Source of the DNA: Leptospira noumeaensis
GTDB lineage: Bacteria; Spirochaetota; Leptospiria; Leptospirales; Leptospiraceae
Assembly (NCBI RefSeq): GCF_004770765.1
Contig: NZ_RQFK01000026.1
Location: forward strand, 1,426,001 to 1,490,000
DNA: 64,000 nt
Direction: 5' to 3'
Shown here: in pieces, positions 24,698-33,237 of the stretch
Position numbering within the stretch: the first letter of the stretch is position 1
Layout of the letters: every line of letters starts with the position of its first letter
Notes under the pieces: model-generated
What the model saw: only the letters and a program-made list of their open reading frames with translations
Databases searched by the model: none
What the model was told of the DNA's origin: nothing
Translations under genes and position numbers: made by a program

Positions 24698-25561
24698 TTA
24701 AGATACTAAAACTTCAGCTCCTGCTTTCTCCTTTGGTTTTTGTTCTTTCAGTTTCCTATCCCTTTCTTCGGTCACTTGGTCGAAGTAGGTTTCGTAATTG
24801 GGAAAATTAGTTCCCATCAACCTGTCCCAAACATTAAAGTAGAGAGAGTAGTTGCCTTGGAATTTTTGGTGGTGTTGGTTGTGGTGAGTGGATGTGTTGA
24901 TCCACTTCGTGATTGGATGTGAGGCCCAACCTTTGGGAAAAAATTCATATCCCAAGTGCCACCATATGTTTAATACCATGGCATAGAAAGTATGAAAGAT
25001 TAATACATAGAAATGAATGGGAACAAACATCACAAAGGGAACAATGTAGATCGCTTCAAGAAATGCTTCTGTGGCTTGAAATCTGTAGGCAGCCAGTGGG
25101 GATGGGTTCACAGATTGATGATGTTCTGAGTGCACATGAGGATAAACTTTTTTTAAGTGAGCAAATCTATGCATCCAATAGAACCAAGTTTCATGCCAAA
25201 TTGTGATCAGAAGGAAACTAAGGAAAATGTATCCAATCTCAGACCAATCGGAAACAGGTCCGAAGTATACAGCACTCGGAACAATTTTTGCTTTCATCAT
25301 AGTGATATTAGTCACAGCCACTAAAGTAAAAACTACCAATGTAACTGCTGATTGGCGAAATTCTTTCCAAACCTTTTCTAGTTTTGGATATACTTTTTGG
25401 ATGCGATAAGATTCAAAATAATCCTTTCGCCAAATATAAAATATAAGAAATGCTAATCCTGCAATGGGATAGTAACGTATAAAATTCAAAACACCTTGTG
25501 CAAAACCAATTTTGGTCACACAATCTAAAACTAATTCACACTGAACTGGTCCACCAAACAT
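24698..25561 (-). CDS. Fatty acid hydroxylase / sterol desaturase-family membrane protein
   Basis: A 287-residue di-iron membrane enzyme. The histidine clusters are visible: HETWFYWMHR (HxxxxxxxH type), HSEHHQSVNP (HxxHH) and THHNQHHQKF (HHxxHH). Five or so hydrophobic segments surround them. The family introduces hydroxyl groups or double bonds into lipids; the lipid acted on is unknown. The basic C-terminus ends in a Lys/Glu-rich tail. It is preceded by an AraC-type regulator on the same strand, separated by a probable terminator, so it is likely its own transcription unit. A second member of this superfamily lies at 30368-31552. Confidence 0.86.
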   Translation of the reverse strand: MFGGPVQCELVLDCVTKIGFAQGVLNFIRYYPIAGLAFLIFYIWRKDYFESYRIQKVYPKLEKVWKEFRQSAVTLVVFTLVAVTNITMMKAKIVPSAVYFGPVSDWSEIGYIFLSFLLITIWHETWFYWMHRFAHLKKVYPHVHSEHHQSVNPSPLAAYRFQATEAFLEAIYIVPFVMFVPIHFYVLIFHTFYAMVLNIWWHLGYEFFPKGWASHPITKWINTSTHHNQHHQKFQGNYSLYFNVWDRLMGTNFPNYETYFDQVTEERDRKLKEQKPKEKAGAEVLVS

Positions 25562-25644
25562 AAATCTCTCCTAGTTTTGTTTTGAGATTGGTTCCATTGT
25601 AACAAAAACAGAAAGGTAGATCGACCGGATTGGTAAAGCCGGAA

Positions 25645-25676
25645 TAAAAAAAGATTCCGAGTGGACCCATTCGGAT
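25645..25676 (-). terminator. Rho-independent terminator after the AraC-type gene
   Basis: On the minus strand the stop region runs into a hairpin with TCCGA/TCGGA arms (25656-25660 pairing with 25671-25675), followed by a run of seven T residues (complement of the A run at about 25646-25652). Confidence 0.6.
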
Positions 25677-26764
25677 CAAACTTTTAATGACTTTCTGAAT
25701 TCGCTAGGACTTATCCCTACTTCACGTTTGAAGGCATCATAAAAGGTGGATTTGGATGGAAAACCAACATCAAAGGCGATCGTGAGAATATTCCTCTCAG
25801 GATGTAGTGAAAAAAGCTCTTTTGTTTCTCGGATGCGGTAATGGTTCACAAACTGAAAAAAATTTTTCTTTTGGTGTAGGTTCAAATATTCTGAGAGTTG
25901 GTGTTCCGAAAGATCCATCTCTTTGGCTAACTTTTCTAAGCTGATATTTTCATCTCGGTAGATTTTTTTTTCTTCCATTAAGTGATTGAGCCGACTTTGC
26001 AAAGTTTCCAGGTCGAATCCACTCAGTTGGGAGGTTTGGTATTTTTTTTCTTCGATGACAATCCTCTGCACTTCTCCCCAAAGTTCTGGACTTTTTTGTC
26101 TGAGTAAATAAACACCAATGAGAAGTAAGGCGATGAGAGTGGATACTAATTCCAATCCATGCCTCTGATGGAAAAACAAAGTATAAATGCCGACTAAACT
26201 TGAAAAAGTTCCAATTCCTACAACAATTGCCACCAAACGAAGATGAGCTGAATTTTTAAATCTTTCATACCTTATGTATTTTGCCATCTGTGTGAAGACG
26301 TAAAAAGCCGCATAAAATATGGGTGAAACTGCAATAAGGATTGTTATTTGAAATAGGAAAGGAACCCCTTCAGCCAAATATTTTGAATGGATCGCAATTT
26401 TATTTTCTGCGGATGAAAAATAAAACGGCATCATCAGGACGATAACAATTCCTGCAGGTAATAGTTCCCAAAACGAAAACTTGTTTTTACCCGGACTTTC
26501 ATCCCAGAGCTCAGAAAAATAACGTTTGAGAAGTACTCCGATACAAGCTGTGAAGGGCAAATGGATCAAATAAAAATGTGGGTAGAATTTGTAAAGGCCC
26601 GTGGAGGTAAAAAAAGTATGGGCCTGGAACATAGCAGCAAAGAGAAATAATAAACCCTGGACTTGCGTTTGGCTTGTCGTATTTTTTCTGATGAATTCTC
26701 CCCAAGCAAAGAGGAGAGAAAGCCCAGCAGAAAATCCAATCAAACTACTTGTGAGATTCCACAT
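25676..26764 (-). CDS. Membrane-anchored AraC-family transcriptional regulator
   Basis: A 362-residue protein with about seven hydrophobic segments in residues 1-225 and an AraC-type double helix-turn-helix at the C-terminus: ISLEKLAKEMDLSEHQLSEY, HYRIRETKELF and TIAFDVGFPSKSTFYDAFKR with the ending GISPSEFRKSLKV. This 7TM-AraC layout is common in Leptospira and Bacteroidetes-like bacteria. It lies between two lipid-related loci: the hydroxylase downstream and the divergent Mla-type operon, either of which could be its target. Signal unknown. Confidence 0.85.
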   Translation of the reverse strand: MWNLTSSLIGFSAGLSLLFAWGEFIRKNTTSQTQVQGLLFLFAAMFQAHTFFTSTGLYKFYPHFYLIHLPFTACIGVLLKRYFSELWDESPGKNKFSFWELLPAGIVIVLMMPFYFSSAENKIAIHSKYLAEGVPFLFQITILIAVSPIFYAAFYVFTQMAKYIRYERFKNSAHLRLVAIVVGIGTFSSLVGIYTLFFHQRHGLELVSTLIALLLIGVYLLRQKSPELWGEVQRIVIEEKKYQTSQLSGFDLETLQSRLNHLMEEKKIYRDENISLEKLAKEMDLSEHQLSEYLNLHQKKNFFQFVNHYRIRETKELFSLHPERNILTIAFDVGFPSKSTFYDAFKREVGISPSEFRKSLKV

Positions 26765-26811
26765 TCTTGTTCATCTTTTATTCGATCGATTGGATTGTAA
26801 AATAAAATCAC

Positions 26812-26839
26812 TTGCCTCGGGTTCGTTCAGAATTAGAAT
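26812..26839 (+). promoter_or_regulatory. Candidate promoter of the Mla-type operon
   Basis: TTGCCT (26812-26817), 16-bp spacer, TAGAAT (26834-26839). The predicted transcript start (about 26846) is only some 6 bp before the GTG start at 26852, with no ribosome binding site between them. Confidence 0.35.
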
Positions 26840-26851
26840 TACGTTTGAAAC

Positions 26852-27976
26852 GTGGATACCATTCATCGACAATCCTCCTTTTTGTGGGAAGGTAGCACCT
26901 TAGAAATCCACCTCCCAGAAACTCTCACCTCCCGAGAAATTGGTAAAGATTGGACAACCTTTTCTGAAATTTTAAAGAAAAGCCCACCTCGAAAAGTAAC
27001 CGTTCTTGCAAGTGGACTAGAGGAATCGGATTCTTCAGGGATCTCATTTTTAAAGTTAATTCGTTTAGAATGCGAAAAAAATAGAATTCAGTTCGTATTA
27101 CTTGGATTAAATGATAAATTCAAATATCGATTGGACATTTCTGAAGATGATAGCAAAAGGAATAAAGACACTCTTGCTAACTCCCTTCGAAGATCCGAAA
27201 AAATCGGGAAACTTACCATCGACTCGTTGTTAGAGTTTAAATATCTAATTACATTTACCGGAGAACTTACCGTTTCCTTCTGGCGTTCTTTTTTACATCC
27301 TTCCAAAATTCGATGGAAGGATACATTCCGAGTGGCTGAATCCATGGGAGTGAATGCCTTCCCCATCATTGCCATGATTGGATTTTTACTTGGTCTGATC
27401 ATGTCATTTCAGTCCGCCATTCCCATGCGTCGTTTTGGTGCCGAGATTTTTGTAGCAAACCTTGTGGGTCTTTCTTTGTTCCGTGAACTAGGGCCTCTGA
27501 TGACCGCTTTTATTTTATCAGGAAGATCGGGATCTGCCTTTGCTGCCGAACTTGGAACCATGAAGGTTTCTGAAGAGATCGATGCACTCACAACCATGGG
27601 CCTTCCTCCCGTCCAATTTCTCATTATCCCGCGTTTGGTGGCCTCTCTCGTTATGACTCCACTGCTTACAATTGTTTTTAATTTTTTTGGACTAATCGGT
27701 GGAGCGGTTGTATTGATCAGTTTTGGATTTCCCCTAGTCACTTTTATCAACCAAGTGAATCTCGCAGTGGGACTTTCCGATATCTTAGGTGGACTGTTGA
27801 AGTCTTATTTTTTTGGAATGATCATTGCTTCTATCGGTTGTTACCGAGGTTTAAAAACAGCATCGGGGGCAGGTGCTGTTGGGGAATCAACCACGTCCGC
27901 TGTAGTCGGATCTATCATTCTTGTGTCCATACTGGATGGAATTTTTTCCGTCTTATATTTTTACCTAAAAATATGA
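26852..27976 (+). CDS. mlaE: MlaE-type lipid ABC transporter permease with fused N-terminal STAS (MlaB-like) domain
   Basis: A 374-residue protein. Residues ~1-115 look like a STAS domain: a beta-rich start (TLEIHLPETLTSREI) then VTVLASGLEESDSSGISFLK with the conserved Ser-rich loop, and IQFVLLGLNDKF. Residues ~125-374 are the MlaE permease: MGVNAFPIIAMIGFLLGLIM, FQSAIPMRRFGAEIFVANLV, RELGPLMTAFILSGRSGSAF and AAELGTMKVSEEIDALTTMG. In E. coli MlaB (STAS) is a separate protein that contacts the ATPase MlaF; here it is fused to the permease. The start is GTG 26852. The stop overlaps mlaF by 4 bp. The system moves phospholipids between the membranes. Confidence 0.9.
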   Translation: MDTIHRQSSFLWEGSTLEIHLPETLTSREIGKDWTTFSEILKKSPPRKVTVLASGLEESDSSGISFLKLIRLECEKNRIQFVLLGLNDKFKYRLDISEDDSKRNKDTLANSLRRSEKIGKLTIDSLLEFKYLITFTGELTVSFWRSFLHPSKIRWKDTFRVAESMGVNAFPIIAMIGFLLGLIMSFQSAIPMRRFGAEIFVANLVGLSLFRELGPLMTAFILSGRSGSAFAAELGTMKVSEEIDALTTMGLPPVQFLIIPRLVASLVMTPLLTIVFNFFGLIGGAVVLISFGFPLVTFINQVNLAVGLSDILGGLLKSYFFGMIIASIGCYRGLKTASGAGAVGESTTSAVVGSIILVSILDGIFSVLYFYLKI

Positions 27977-28740
27977 AAGATAAACCAATCATTCGAGTAG
28001 AACATCTAACAACGGGATATGGCCAAACAGTGGTTATGGAAAACATTTCTTTTGAGGTCAACCGTGGTGAAATATTTGGAATCCTCGGTGGTTCTGGATG
28101 TGGTAAATCAACAGTTCTAAAAAACATGATTGGATTAACATTTCCATTTAGCGGCCGTATATGGATCGATGAAGATGATATCGTAATTGCAGAAGGAAAA
28201 AAAAGAATTCAAATTTGGAACCGCATCGGAGTGATGTACCAACAAAGTGCACTTTTTGGTTCGATGACTTTACTTGAAAATGTTCGATTGCCCTTGGAAG
28301 AATTCACCGAACTTCCCATCGCCATCATGAACGAAATTGCCTTAACCAAATTAAAAATGGTAGGCCTTTTTCCTTTTGCTCACCTTTATCCTGCTGAACT
28401 TTCAGGTGGGATGAAAAAACGTGCTGCCATTGCCCGTGCTATGGCGATGGATCCAGAAATTTTGTTTTTGGATGAACCCAGTGCTGGTCTTGATCCCATT
28501 ACTAGTGTAGAACTTGACCACCTAATCATTCGTTTGTCGAGAACTTTAGGTGTTACCTTTGTGATCGTTACACATGAATTACCTTCTGTATTTACAATGG
28601 CCGATCGTGTTATTGTTTTGGATAAAGCCACAAAAGGAATCATCGCTGAAGGGAAACCAAAAGACCTGAAAGAAAAATCTAAAAACCCATTTGTAAAACA
28701 ATTCTTTAATCGTATTCCGCAGGAGAATTCCCCGTTATGA
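27973..28740 (+). CDS. mlaF: MlaF-type ABC transporter ATP-binding protein
   Basis: A 255-residue ATPase. Walker A GGSGCGKST, Q-loop MYQQSALFGSMTLLENV, signature LSGGMKKRAAIARAMA, Walker B ILFLDEPSAGLDP and the H-loop VTHE. The long FGSMTLLENVRLPLEE segment is typical of MlaF/MCE ATPases. ATG 27973 overlaps the mlaE stop (ATGA); an upstream in-frame extension lies wholly inside mlaE and is not real. The TGA overlaps mlaD by 4 bp. Confidence 0.94.
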   Translation: MKDKPIIRVEHLTTGYGQTVVMENISFEVNRGEIFGILGGSGCGKSTVLKNMIGLTFPFSGRIWIDEDDIVIAEGKKRIQIWNRIGVMYQQSALFGSMTLLENVRLPLEEFTELPIAIMNEIALTKLKMVGLFPFAHLYPAELSGGMKKRAAIARAMAMDPEILFLDEPSAGLDPITSVELDHLIIRLSRTLGVTFVIVTHELPSVFTMADRVIVLDKATKGIIAEGKPKDLKEKSKNPFVKQFFNRIPQENSPL

Positions 28741-29684
28741 ACCAATCCAATAAAATTTATTTTAAAGTTGGGATTTTTGTTTTAGTGAGTTTTTTTACGC
28801 TCATATTGTTTCTCATCGTCTTTACAGCTGGAAATATCTTCCAAAGGTCTGTCAGTTTAGAAACTTATTTTGATGAATCAGTGCAAGGGTTAGACATTGG
28901 ATCTCCCGTCAAACACCGTGGGGTCAAAGTAGGAACTGTCCAAGAAATTACCTTTGTTCAAAACGAATATTCAGAAAAACTTACCGAAGATACAGAACTT
29001 CGTTATGGGAGATACGTTCTCATCAAAATGTCGGTTCCTGATTTTGTGAAAGGTGTTTATGGGAATGATTTAAAAAAAACCGTACAAAGGATGATCCAAA
29101 GTGGTTTACGGGTTCGTCTCGCCTCACAAGGATTAACCGGAACTGCTTATTTAGAAGTGGATTATTTAAACCCTGAAAAAAACCCGCCTTTGTCCATTGA
29201 ATGGGAACCAAAAACAATTTATATTCCTTCTGCACCAAGCACCATCTCTAGATTTACTGCTTCTGTGGATAAGTTTTTTGATAAAGTAGAAAAGGCCGAT
29301 GTGGATAAAATCCTTTTGGGAGTGGGAGAACTCATCCGTAACTTAAACGAAACCATCCAAGAAGCAAAACTTGGAGATTTGGCGCGGGAATCGACAGGAT
29401 TACTTGTAGATTTAAGAAAAACAAATGCTGAGGTAAAAGCCCTCATTGCAAGTCCCGAAACACAAGGTTTGCCAAAAAAATTGGATACTTCTATCACTCA
29501 GTTACAAACAACTTTAAAAAGACTCGATACACTTCTTGCTTCGAACCAAGGAGATATCACCACTTCCATTGAAAATTTACGAATTGCTTCCGAAGATTTA
29601 AAAGAAGTTACAGCCAATGCGAAAAAATATCCATCTCAGTTTCTCTTTGGAGAAGCACCAAACAAGTCTAAACTCTGGAAATAA
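28737..29684 (+). CDS. mlaD: MlaD-type MCE-domain lipid-binding protein
   Basis: A 315-residue protein with one N-terminal membrane anchor (residues ~9-30) and an MCE domain: YFDESVQGLDIGSPVKHRGV and KVGTVQEITF, then VRLASQGLTGTAYLEVDYL. The C-terminal ~150 residues are helical, ending in a region with repeated Leu/Thr/Lys heptads that could form the helical barrel seen in longer MCE proteins. It would form the periplasmic ring of the lipid transporter. Coupled to mlaF by a 4-bp overlap and 5 bp before the lipoprotein gene. Confidence 0.92.
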   Translation: MNQSNKIYFKVGIFVLVSFFTLILFLIVFTAGNIFQRSVSLETYFDESVQGLDIGSPVKHRGVKVGTVQEITFVQNEYSEKLTEDTELRYGRYVLIKMSVPDFVKGVYGNDLKKTVQRMIQSGLRVRLASQGLTGTAYLEVDYLNPEKNPPLSIEWEPKTIYIPSAPSTISRFTASVDKFFDKVEKADVDKILLGVGELIRNLNETIQEAKLGDLARESTGLLVDLRKTNAEVKALIASPETQGLPKKLDTSITQLQTTLKRLDTLLASNQGDITTSIENLRIASEDLKEVTANAKKYPSQFLFGEAPNKSKLWK

Positions 29685-29689
29685 CAATC

Positions 29690-30301
29690 ATGAAAACACC
29701 AATTCGTTTCATACTTTTGACTGGCCTTGTTTTTTTTCTTAGCCAATGTTTTGGTGTTAGTAAAACATTTCCCGAAAAAAGGTTTTACTTAATTGAAACG
29801 GGGGACGCCAAACCCTTGTTCTCTGTTCCCAAACCTAGAACTTTTGTAGTCCGAAAGGTTTTTATTTCACAAAGGTTCGAAGGAAAAGAGTTTGTATACC
29901 GTAAAGAAAACGCGGTGTACGAATCCGATTATTATAATGGATTTTTTATTCCTCCCGCACACAACTTCAAAGACGAGTTTGTCCGTTCGTTATTAAAATC
30001 AGGTAATTTTGAATGGGATGCAAACATCAATACCAGAGTGGCGGTCACCCATTTTATCGAACTGAATCTCACACAAATGTATGGTGATTTTCGAACCAAA
30101 GAGCCAAAAGCGGTAATTGAATTTGAAATGGTTGTTTATGAGGATAAGGATTCTGTTTCTACACCTGTTTTTCGCAAAACGTACAAACAAATCCAAGCTA
30201 TCGAAAAAAAAGAACCAGAGGCTTTGGTTCTTGGATGGAATTTGGGACTCACCAATACATTCAATGAATTGAATTTGGATTTGAGCCAAAAACTAAAATA
30301 G
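29690..30301 (+). CDS. ABC-type lipid transport auxiliary lipoprotein (PqiC/ABC_trans_aux-like)
   Basis: A 203-residue lipoprotein: hydrophobic signal ILLTGLVFFLSQC with lipobox LSQC. The mature part has the pattern of the ABC transport auxiliary family (PqiC, MCE-associated): RFYLIETGDAKP, VVRKVFISQRFEGKEFVYRK and YYNGFFIPPAHNFKDEFVRS. Such lipoproteins sit in the outer membrane and receive the MCE tunnel. It ends the operon; no MlaC or MlaA gene is visible, so this lipoprotein may replace them, as in Pqi-type systems. Confidence 0.8.
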   Translation: MKTPIRFILLTGLVFFLSQCFGVSKTFPEKRFYLIETGDAKPLFSVPKPRTFVVRKVFISQRFEGKEFVYRKENAVYESDYYNGFFIPPAHNFKDEFVRSLLKSGNFEWDANINTRVAVTHFIELNLTQMYGDFRTKEPKAVIEFEMVVYEDKDSVSTPVFRKTYKQIQAIEKKEPEALVLGWNLGLTNTFNELNLDLSQKLK

Positions 30302-30367
30302 TTTTTAGAAACGAGGTTGCTTTTCGACTGAAATCCGAATGAATCGTTAGAACTTAAAGGATGAACT

Positions 30368-31552
30368 ATGAGACTGATTGAATCCATCGCACCTTTTTAC
30401 ATTCTTCTAATGTTACTCGAGATTCTTTATAATCGTTTTAAAAAAAAGGATTATTATTTTTATGAAGATTCCCTCGCCGATCTTAGTTTAGGTGTTCTTA
30501 GTCGGATTTTTGATGGTTTGATTTTACTTGGTTTGGTTTTTGTTTATAGTGAATTATACAAACTCTCCTGGGGTGTTTCCTTTCTAACAAAGATATTTTT
30601 ATCACCATCCTCTGCCTTACATTGGATCGTTTTATTTGTATTACTCGATTTTTTATTTTATTGGGCACATCGGTACAGCCATGAAATCAAAGTTTTGTGG
30701 GCCTCTCATGTCGTACACCATTCGAGTGAAGAGTTTAATTTGTCGGTGGCCCTAAGACAATCCTTTGTTCGGAATATTGGTATTGGGCTTTTTTATTTAC
30801 CGTTAGCACTCCTCGGATTTCCTGTGGAATCATATTTGATCATTGATGCACTGAATCGCACTTACCAGTTTTGGGTTCATACCCGTGCCATTGGAAAACT
30901 TGGTAAGTGGTATGAATTCATATTTGTAACTCCTTCTCACCACAGAGTCCATCATGCGATGAATCCTGAATACATAGATAAAAATTATGGAGGTGTGTTT
31001 ATATTTTGGGATCGTATCTTTGGAACCTTTTGTGAAGAAAAAAAAGAGCCAAGGTATGGACTTGTTTCTCAGTTGCATACTTACGATCCTGTGACTGCTG
31101 AGATCCATGTGTTTCGCGATTTGTTTTCTGATCTTTGGAATACAAAATTGAAAAGGCAAGGGGTTCTGTCCTTTTTTTCCTACCCTTCTGTCAGGCCCGA
31201 TGACCTGCAATCCATAATGGATCGCGGAGTGAGAGATCCAAAAATCTGGTTAAACCACCATCGGTGGGATATTGAGATTAAGTCAATGGCGCCGCAATAC
31301 AGAAATAAGGCGGGAAGTCTCAGCTATAGAATTTTCCTACTAGTTTCTTTTCTCATCCCAACGGGATTTACTTTGTATTTTTTAAAACGGATGCACCTGT
31401 TTTCTTTGGGAGAAGTTGTTTCTGTTTTGTTCCTACTCGTTTTATCCTTTGTTTCTTTGGGTAGACTTCTGGAAGGAGAACGGAATTGGCTTCGTTTTGA
31501 GATCCCTAAATATATTTCTTGGTTTGTGCTTTTGGTCTATTTTTTCTTATAG
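30368..31552 (+). CDS. Second fatty acid hydroxylase / sterol desaturase-family membrane protein
   Basis: A 394-residue membrane di-iron protein, start ATG 30368 with AAAGGA upstream. Histidine clusters: [20 protein letters not shown] and [19 protein letters not shown], and the family-typical [14 protein letters not shown]. The C-terminal 100 residues contain three further hydrophobic segments. It resembles the alkylglycerol monooxygenase/TMEM195-like branch more than the 24.7-kb relative does; that subfamily guess is weak. It follows the Mla-type operon after 66 bp on the same strand and may be co-expressed with it. Confidence 0.85.
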   Translation: MRLIESIAPFYILLMLLEILYNRFKKKDYYFYEDSLADLSLGVLSRIFDGLILLGLVFVYSELYKLSWGVSFLTKIFLSPSSALHWIVLFVLLDFLFYWAHRYSHEIKVLWASHVVHHSSEEFNLSVALRQSFVRNIGIGLFYLPLALLGFPVESYLIIDALNRTYQFWVHTRAIGKLGKWYEFIFVTPSHHRVHHAMNPEYIDKNYGGVFIFWDRIFGTFCEEKKEPRYGLVSQLHTYDPVTAEIHVFRDLFSDLWNTKLKRQGVLSFFSYPSVRPDDLQSIMDRGVRDPKIWLNHHRWDIEIKSMAPQYRNKAGSLSYRIFLLVSFLIPTGFTLYFLKRMHLFSLGEVVSVLFLLVLSFVSLGRLLEGERNWLRFEIPKYISWFVLLVYFFL

Positions 31553-31560
31553 TAGATATT

Positions 31561-31983
31561 ATGAAATATTTACATACAATGATCCGAGTGAAAGACCTAG
31601 ACAAGGCTCTCCATTTTTTTGTGGAAATCCTTGGGCTCAAAATTACTAGAAGGAACGAACATCCAGAAGGTAAGTTCACATTGGTGTTTTTATCCACAGG
31701 AGAAGTGGATGCGCCGGAAATTGAACTCACTTACAATTGGGACCAAACGGAACCTTATACGACAGGAAGAAATTTTGGTCACTTGGCTTATGAAGTAGAT
31801 AATATTTATGAGACCTGTGAACGAATCCAAAAGATGGGTGTTACAATCAATCGTCCACCTCGCGATGGTCGTATGGCTTTCCTTCGTTCCCCTGATCTCA
31901 TTTCTATCGAACTTTTACAAAAGGGAAAACCATTACCATTATTAGAACCTTGGGTTTCAATGCCAAGTATAGGTGAGTGGTAG
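31561..31983 (+). CDS. gloA: Lactoylglutathione lyase (glyoxalase I) family protein
   Basis: A 140-residue VOC-fold protein. The four metal ligands expected for GloA are visible: His in [10 protein letters not shown], Glu in [13 protein letters not shown], His in [10 protein letters not shown] and Glu in ISIELLQ. GloA isomerises the hemithioacetal of methylglyoxal and a thiol cofactor. The start ATG 31561 fits the family; upstream in-frame sequence lies in the preceding gene. It lies 3 bp before the flavoprotein gene. The thiol used is not known for this organism. Confidence 0.88.
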   Translation: MKYLHTMIRVKDLDKALHFFVEILGLKITRRNEHPEGKFTLVFLSTGEVDAPEIELTYNWDQTEPYTTGRNFGHLAYEVDNIYETCERIQKMGVTINRPPRDGRMAFLRSPDLISIELLQKGKPLPLLEPWVSMPSIGEW

Positions 31984-31986
31984 GAC

Positions 31987-33237
31987 TTGCGAAAGAAACC
32001 CAAAATTGCCATCATTGGAGCTGGTGCTTCTGGTTGTTTTACGGCACTTCAAATTTACGACACATTACAAGGATTATGTGAGATTCAGATTTTTGAAAAG
32101 TCAAAAGAACCACTTTCGAAACTTCGGATCTCTGGTGGAGGCAGGTGTAATGTCACACATAATCTTTTTGATCCCGAACTTCTTTCAGAACGATATCCCA
32201 GAGGAAACAAAGAATTACGTTGGGCTTTTGAAAGTTTTGGACCCAGTGACACCATTGAATGGTTTCGAAAAAGAGGAGTGGCACTCAAAGCAGAAGATGA
32301 TGGGAGAATGTTCCCTACAACCGATAGTTCCGATACCATCATCCAATGTTTTTTAAACGAATTAAAATCCAAAAAGATTCCTATTCACTTTGAACAAGGG
32401 TTAGTTGGTATTTATTCAAATTTACAATCCAATCAAACAGGTGGGTTCCGCGTTTTATGGGAAGGTGGAGTCGAAGAATCCTTCGATATCGTAGTCCTTG
32501 CCACTGGATCCAATCGTAAGATTTGGAGTATTTTGGAAAAGTTGGGTCATAAAATCATACCTCCTGTTCCTTCCTTATTTACTTTAACTTTAGAAAACAC
32601 AGACCTGATGGAACTGACTGGACTTGTGGTTCCTCATGTGGAAATCAAAGTTTTACCAAAAGGAAAAACACAGAAAGGCCCAATGCTCATCACTCATTGG
32701 GGACTGAGTGGCCCTGCGGCATTACGTTTGTCGGCATGGGAAGCGCGTACTTTATTTGAAGCGGATTACAAAGTAGATTTGTCCATCAACTGGACTGGTG
32801 GAGAGAAAACACAAAACATCGAAGAAAGTCATTTATCTAAAAAAGAAAAAACTCCTGCGGACAAATTGTCTTCTGATCCCGAATGGAAACTGCCTTCGCG
32901 GTTTTGGGAATGGATTTTAAAAGAATCAAAAATTCAGTCTAACAAACGTTATTCTGATCTTTCAAAGTCTGAAATAAGGGATTTAAGTCTAAACCTTACA
33001 CAAATGAAACTACAGATGGTCGCCAAAGGTGTTTTTAAAGAAGAGTTTGTGACAGCAGGTGGTGTTTCACGAAAAGACATCCAATTCCAAACCATGGAAA
33101 GTAAACATTGCCCTGGTTTGTATTTTACAGGCGAAGTGATTGATGTGGATGGAATTACAGGTGGATTTAATTTTCAAAATGCCTGGACTACGGCAACCAT
33201 CGCAGCCCGAGGCATTCGAAAAACAATTGTTATTTGA
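31987..33237 (+). CDS. HI0933/YhiN-family FAD-dependent oxidoreductase
   Basis: A 416-residue flavoprotein. N-terminal dinucleotide-binding IAIIGAGASGCFTALQIYD, the family hallmark KLRISGGGRCNVTHNLFDPE, VVLATGSNRKIW, ITHWGLSGPAALRLSAW and the C-terminal FTGEVIDVDGITGGFNFQNA. The reaction of this widespread family is unknown, although structural relation to flavin-dependent RNA and aromatic oxidoreductases has been suggested. Translation probably starts at TTG 31987, three bases after gloA. The 3' end overlaps the convergent pyruvate kinase gene by 8 bp. Confidence 0.88.
   Translation: MRKKPKIAIIGAGASGCFTALQIYDTLQGLCEIQIFEKSKEPLSKLRISGGGRCNVTHNLFDPELLSERYPRGNKELRWAFESFGPSDTIEWFRKRGVALKAEDDGRMFPTTDSSDTIIQCFLNELKSKKIPIHFEQGLVGIYSNLQSNQTGGFRVLWEGGVEESFDIVVLATGSNRKIWSILEKLGHKIIPPVPSLFTLTLENTDLMELTGLVVPHVEIKVLPKGKTQKGPMLITHWGLSGPAALRLSAWEARTLFEADYKVDLSINWTGGEKTQNIEESHLSKKEKTPADKLSSDPEWKLPSRFWEWILKESKIQSNKRYSDLSKSEIRDLSLNLTQMKLQMVAKGVFKEEFVTAGGVSRKDIQFQTMESKHCPGLYFTGEVIDVDGITGGFNFQNAWTTATIAARGIRKTIVI

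Noticed and set aside
27838..27972. N-terminal extension of MlaF
   Set aside because: It lies entirely inside mlaE in another frame; ATG 27973 with the ATGA overlap is the natural start.
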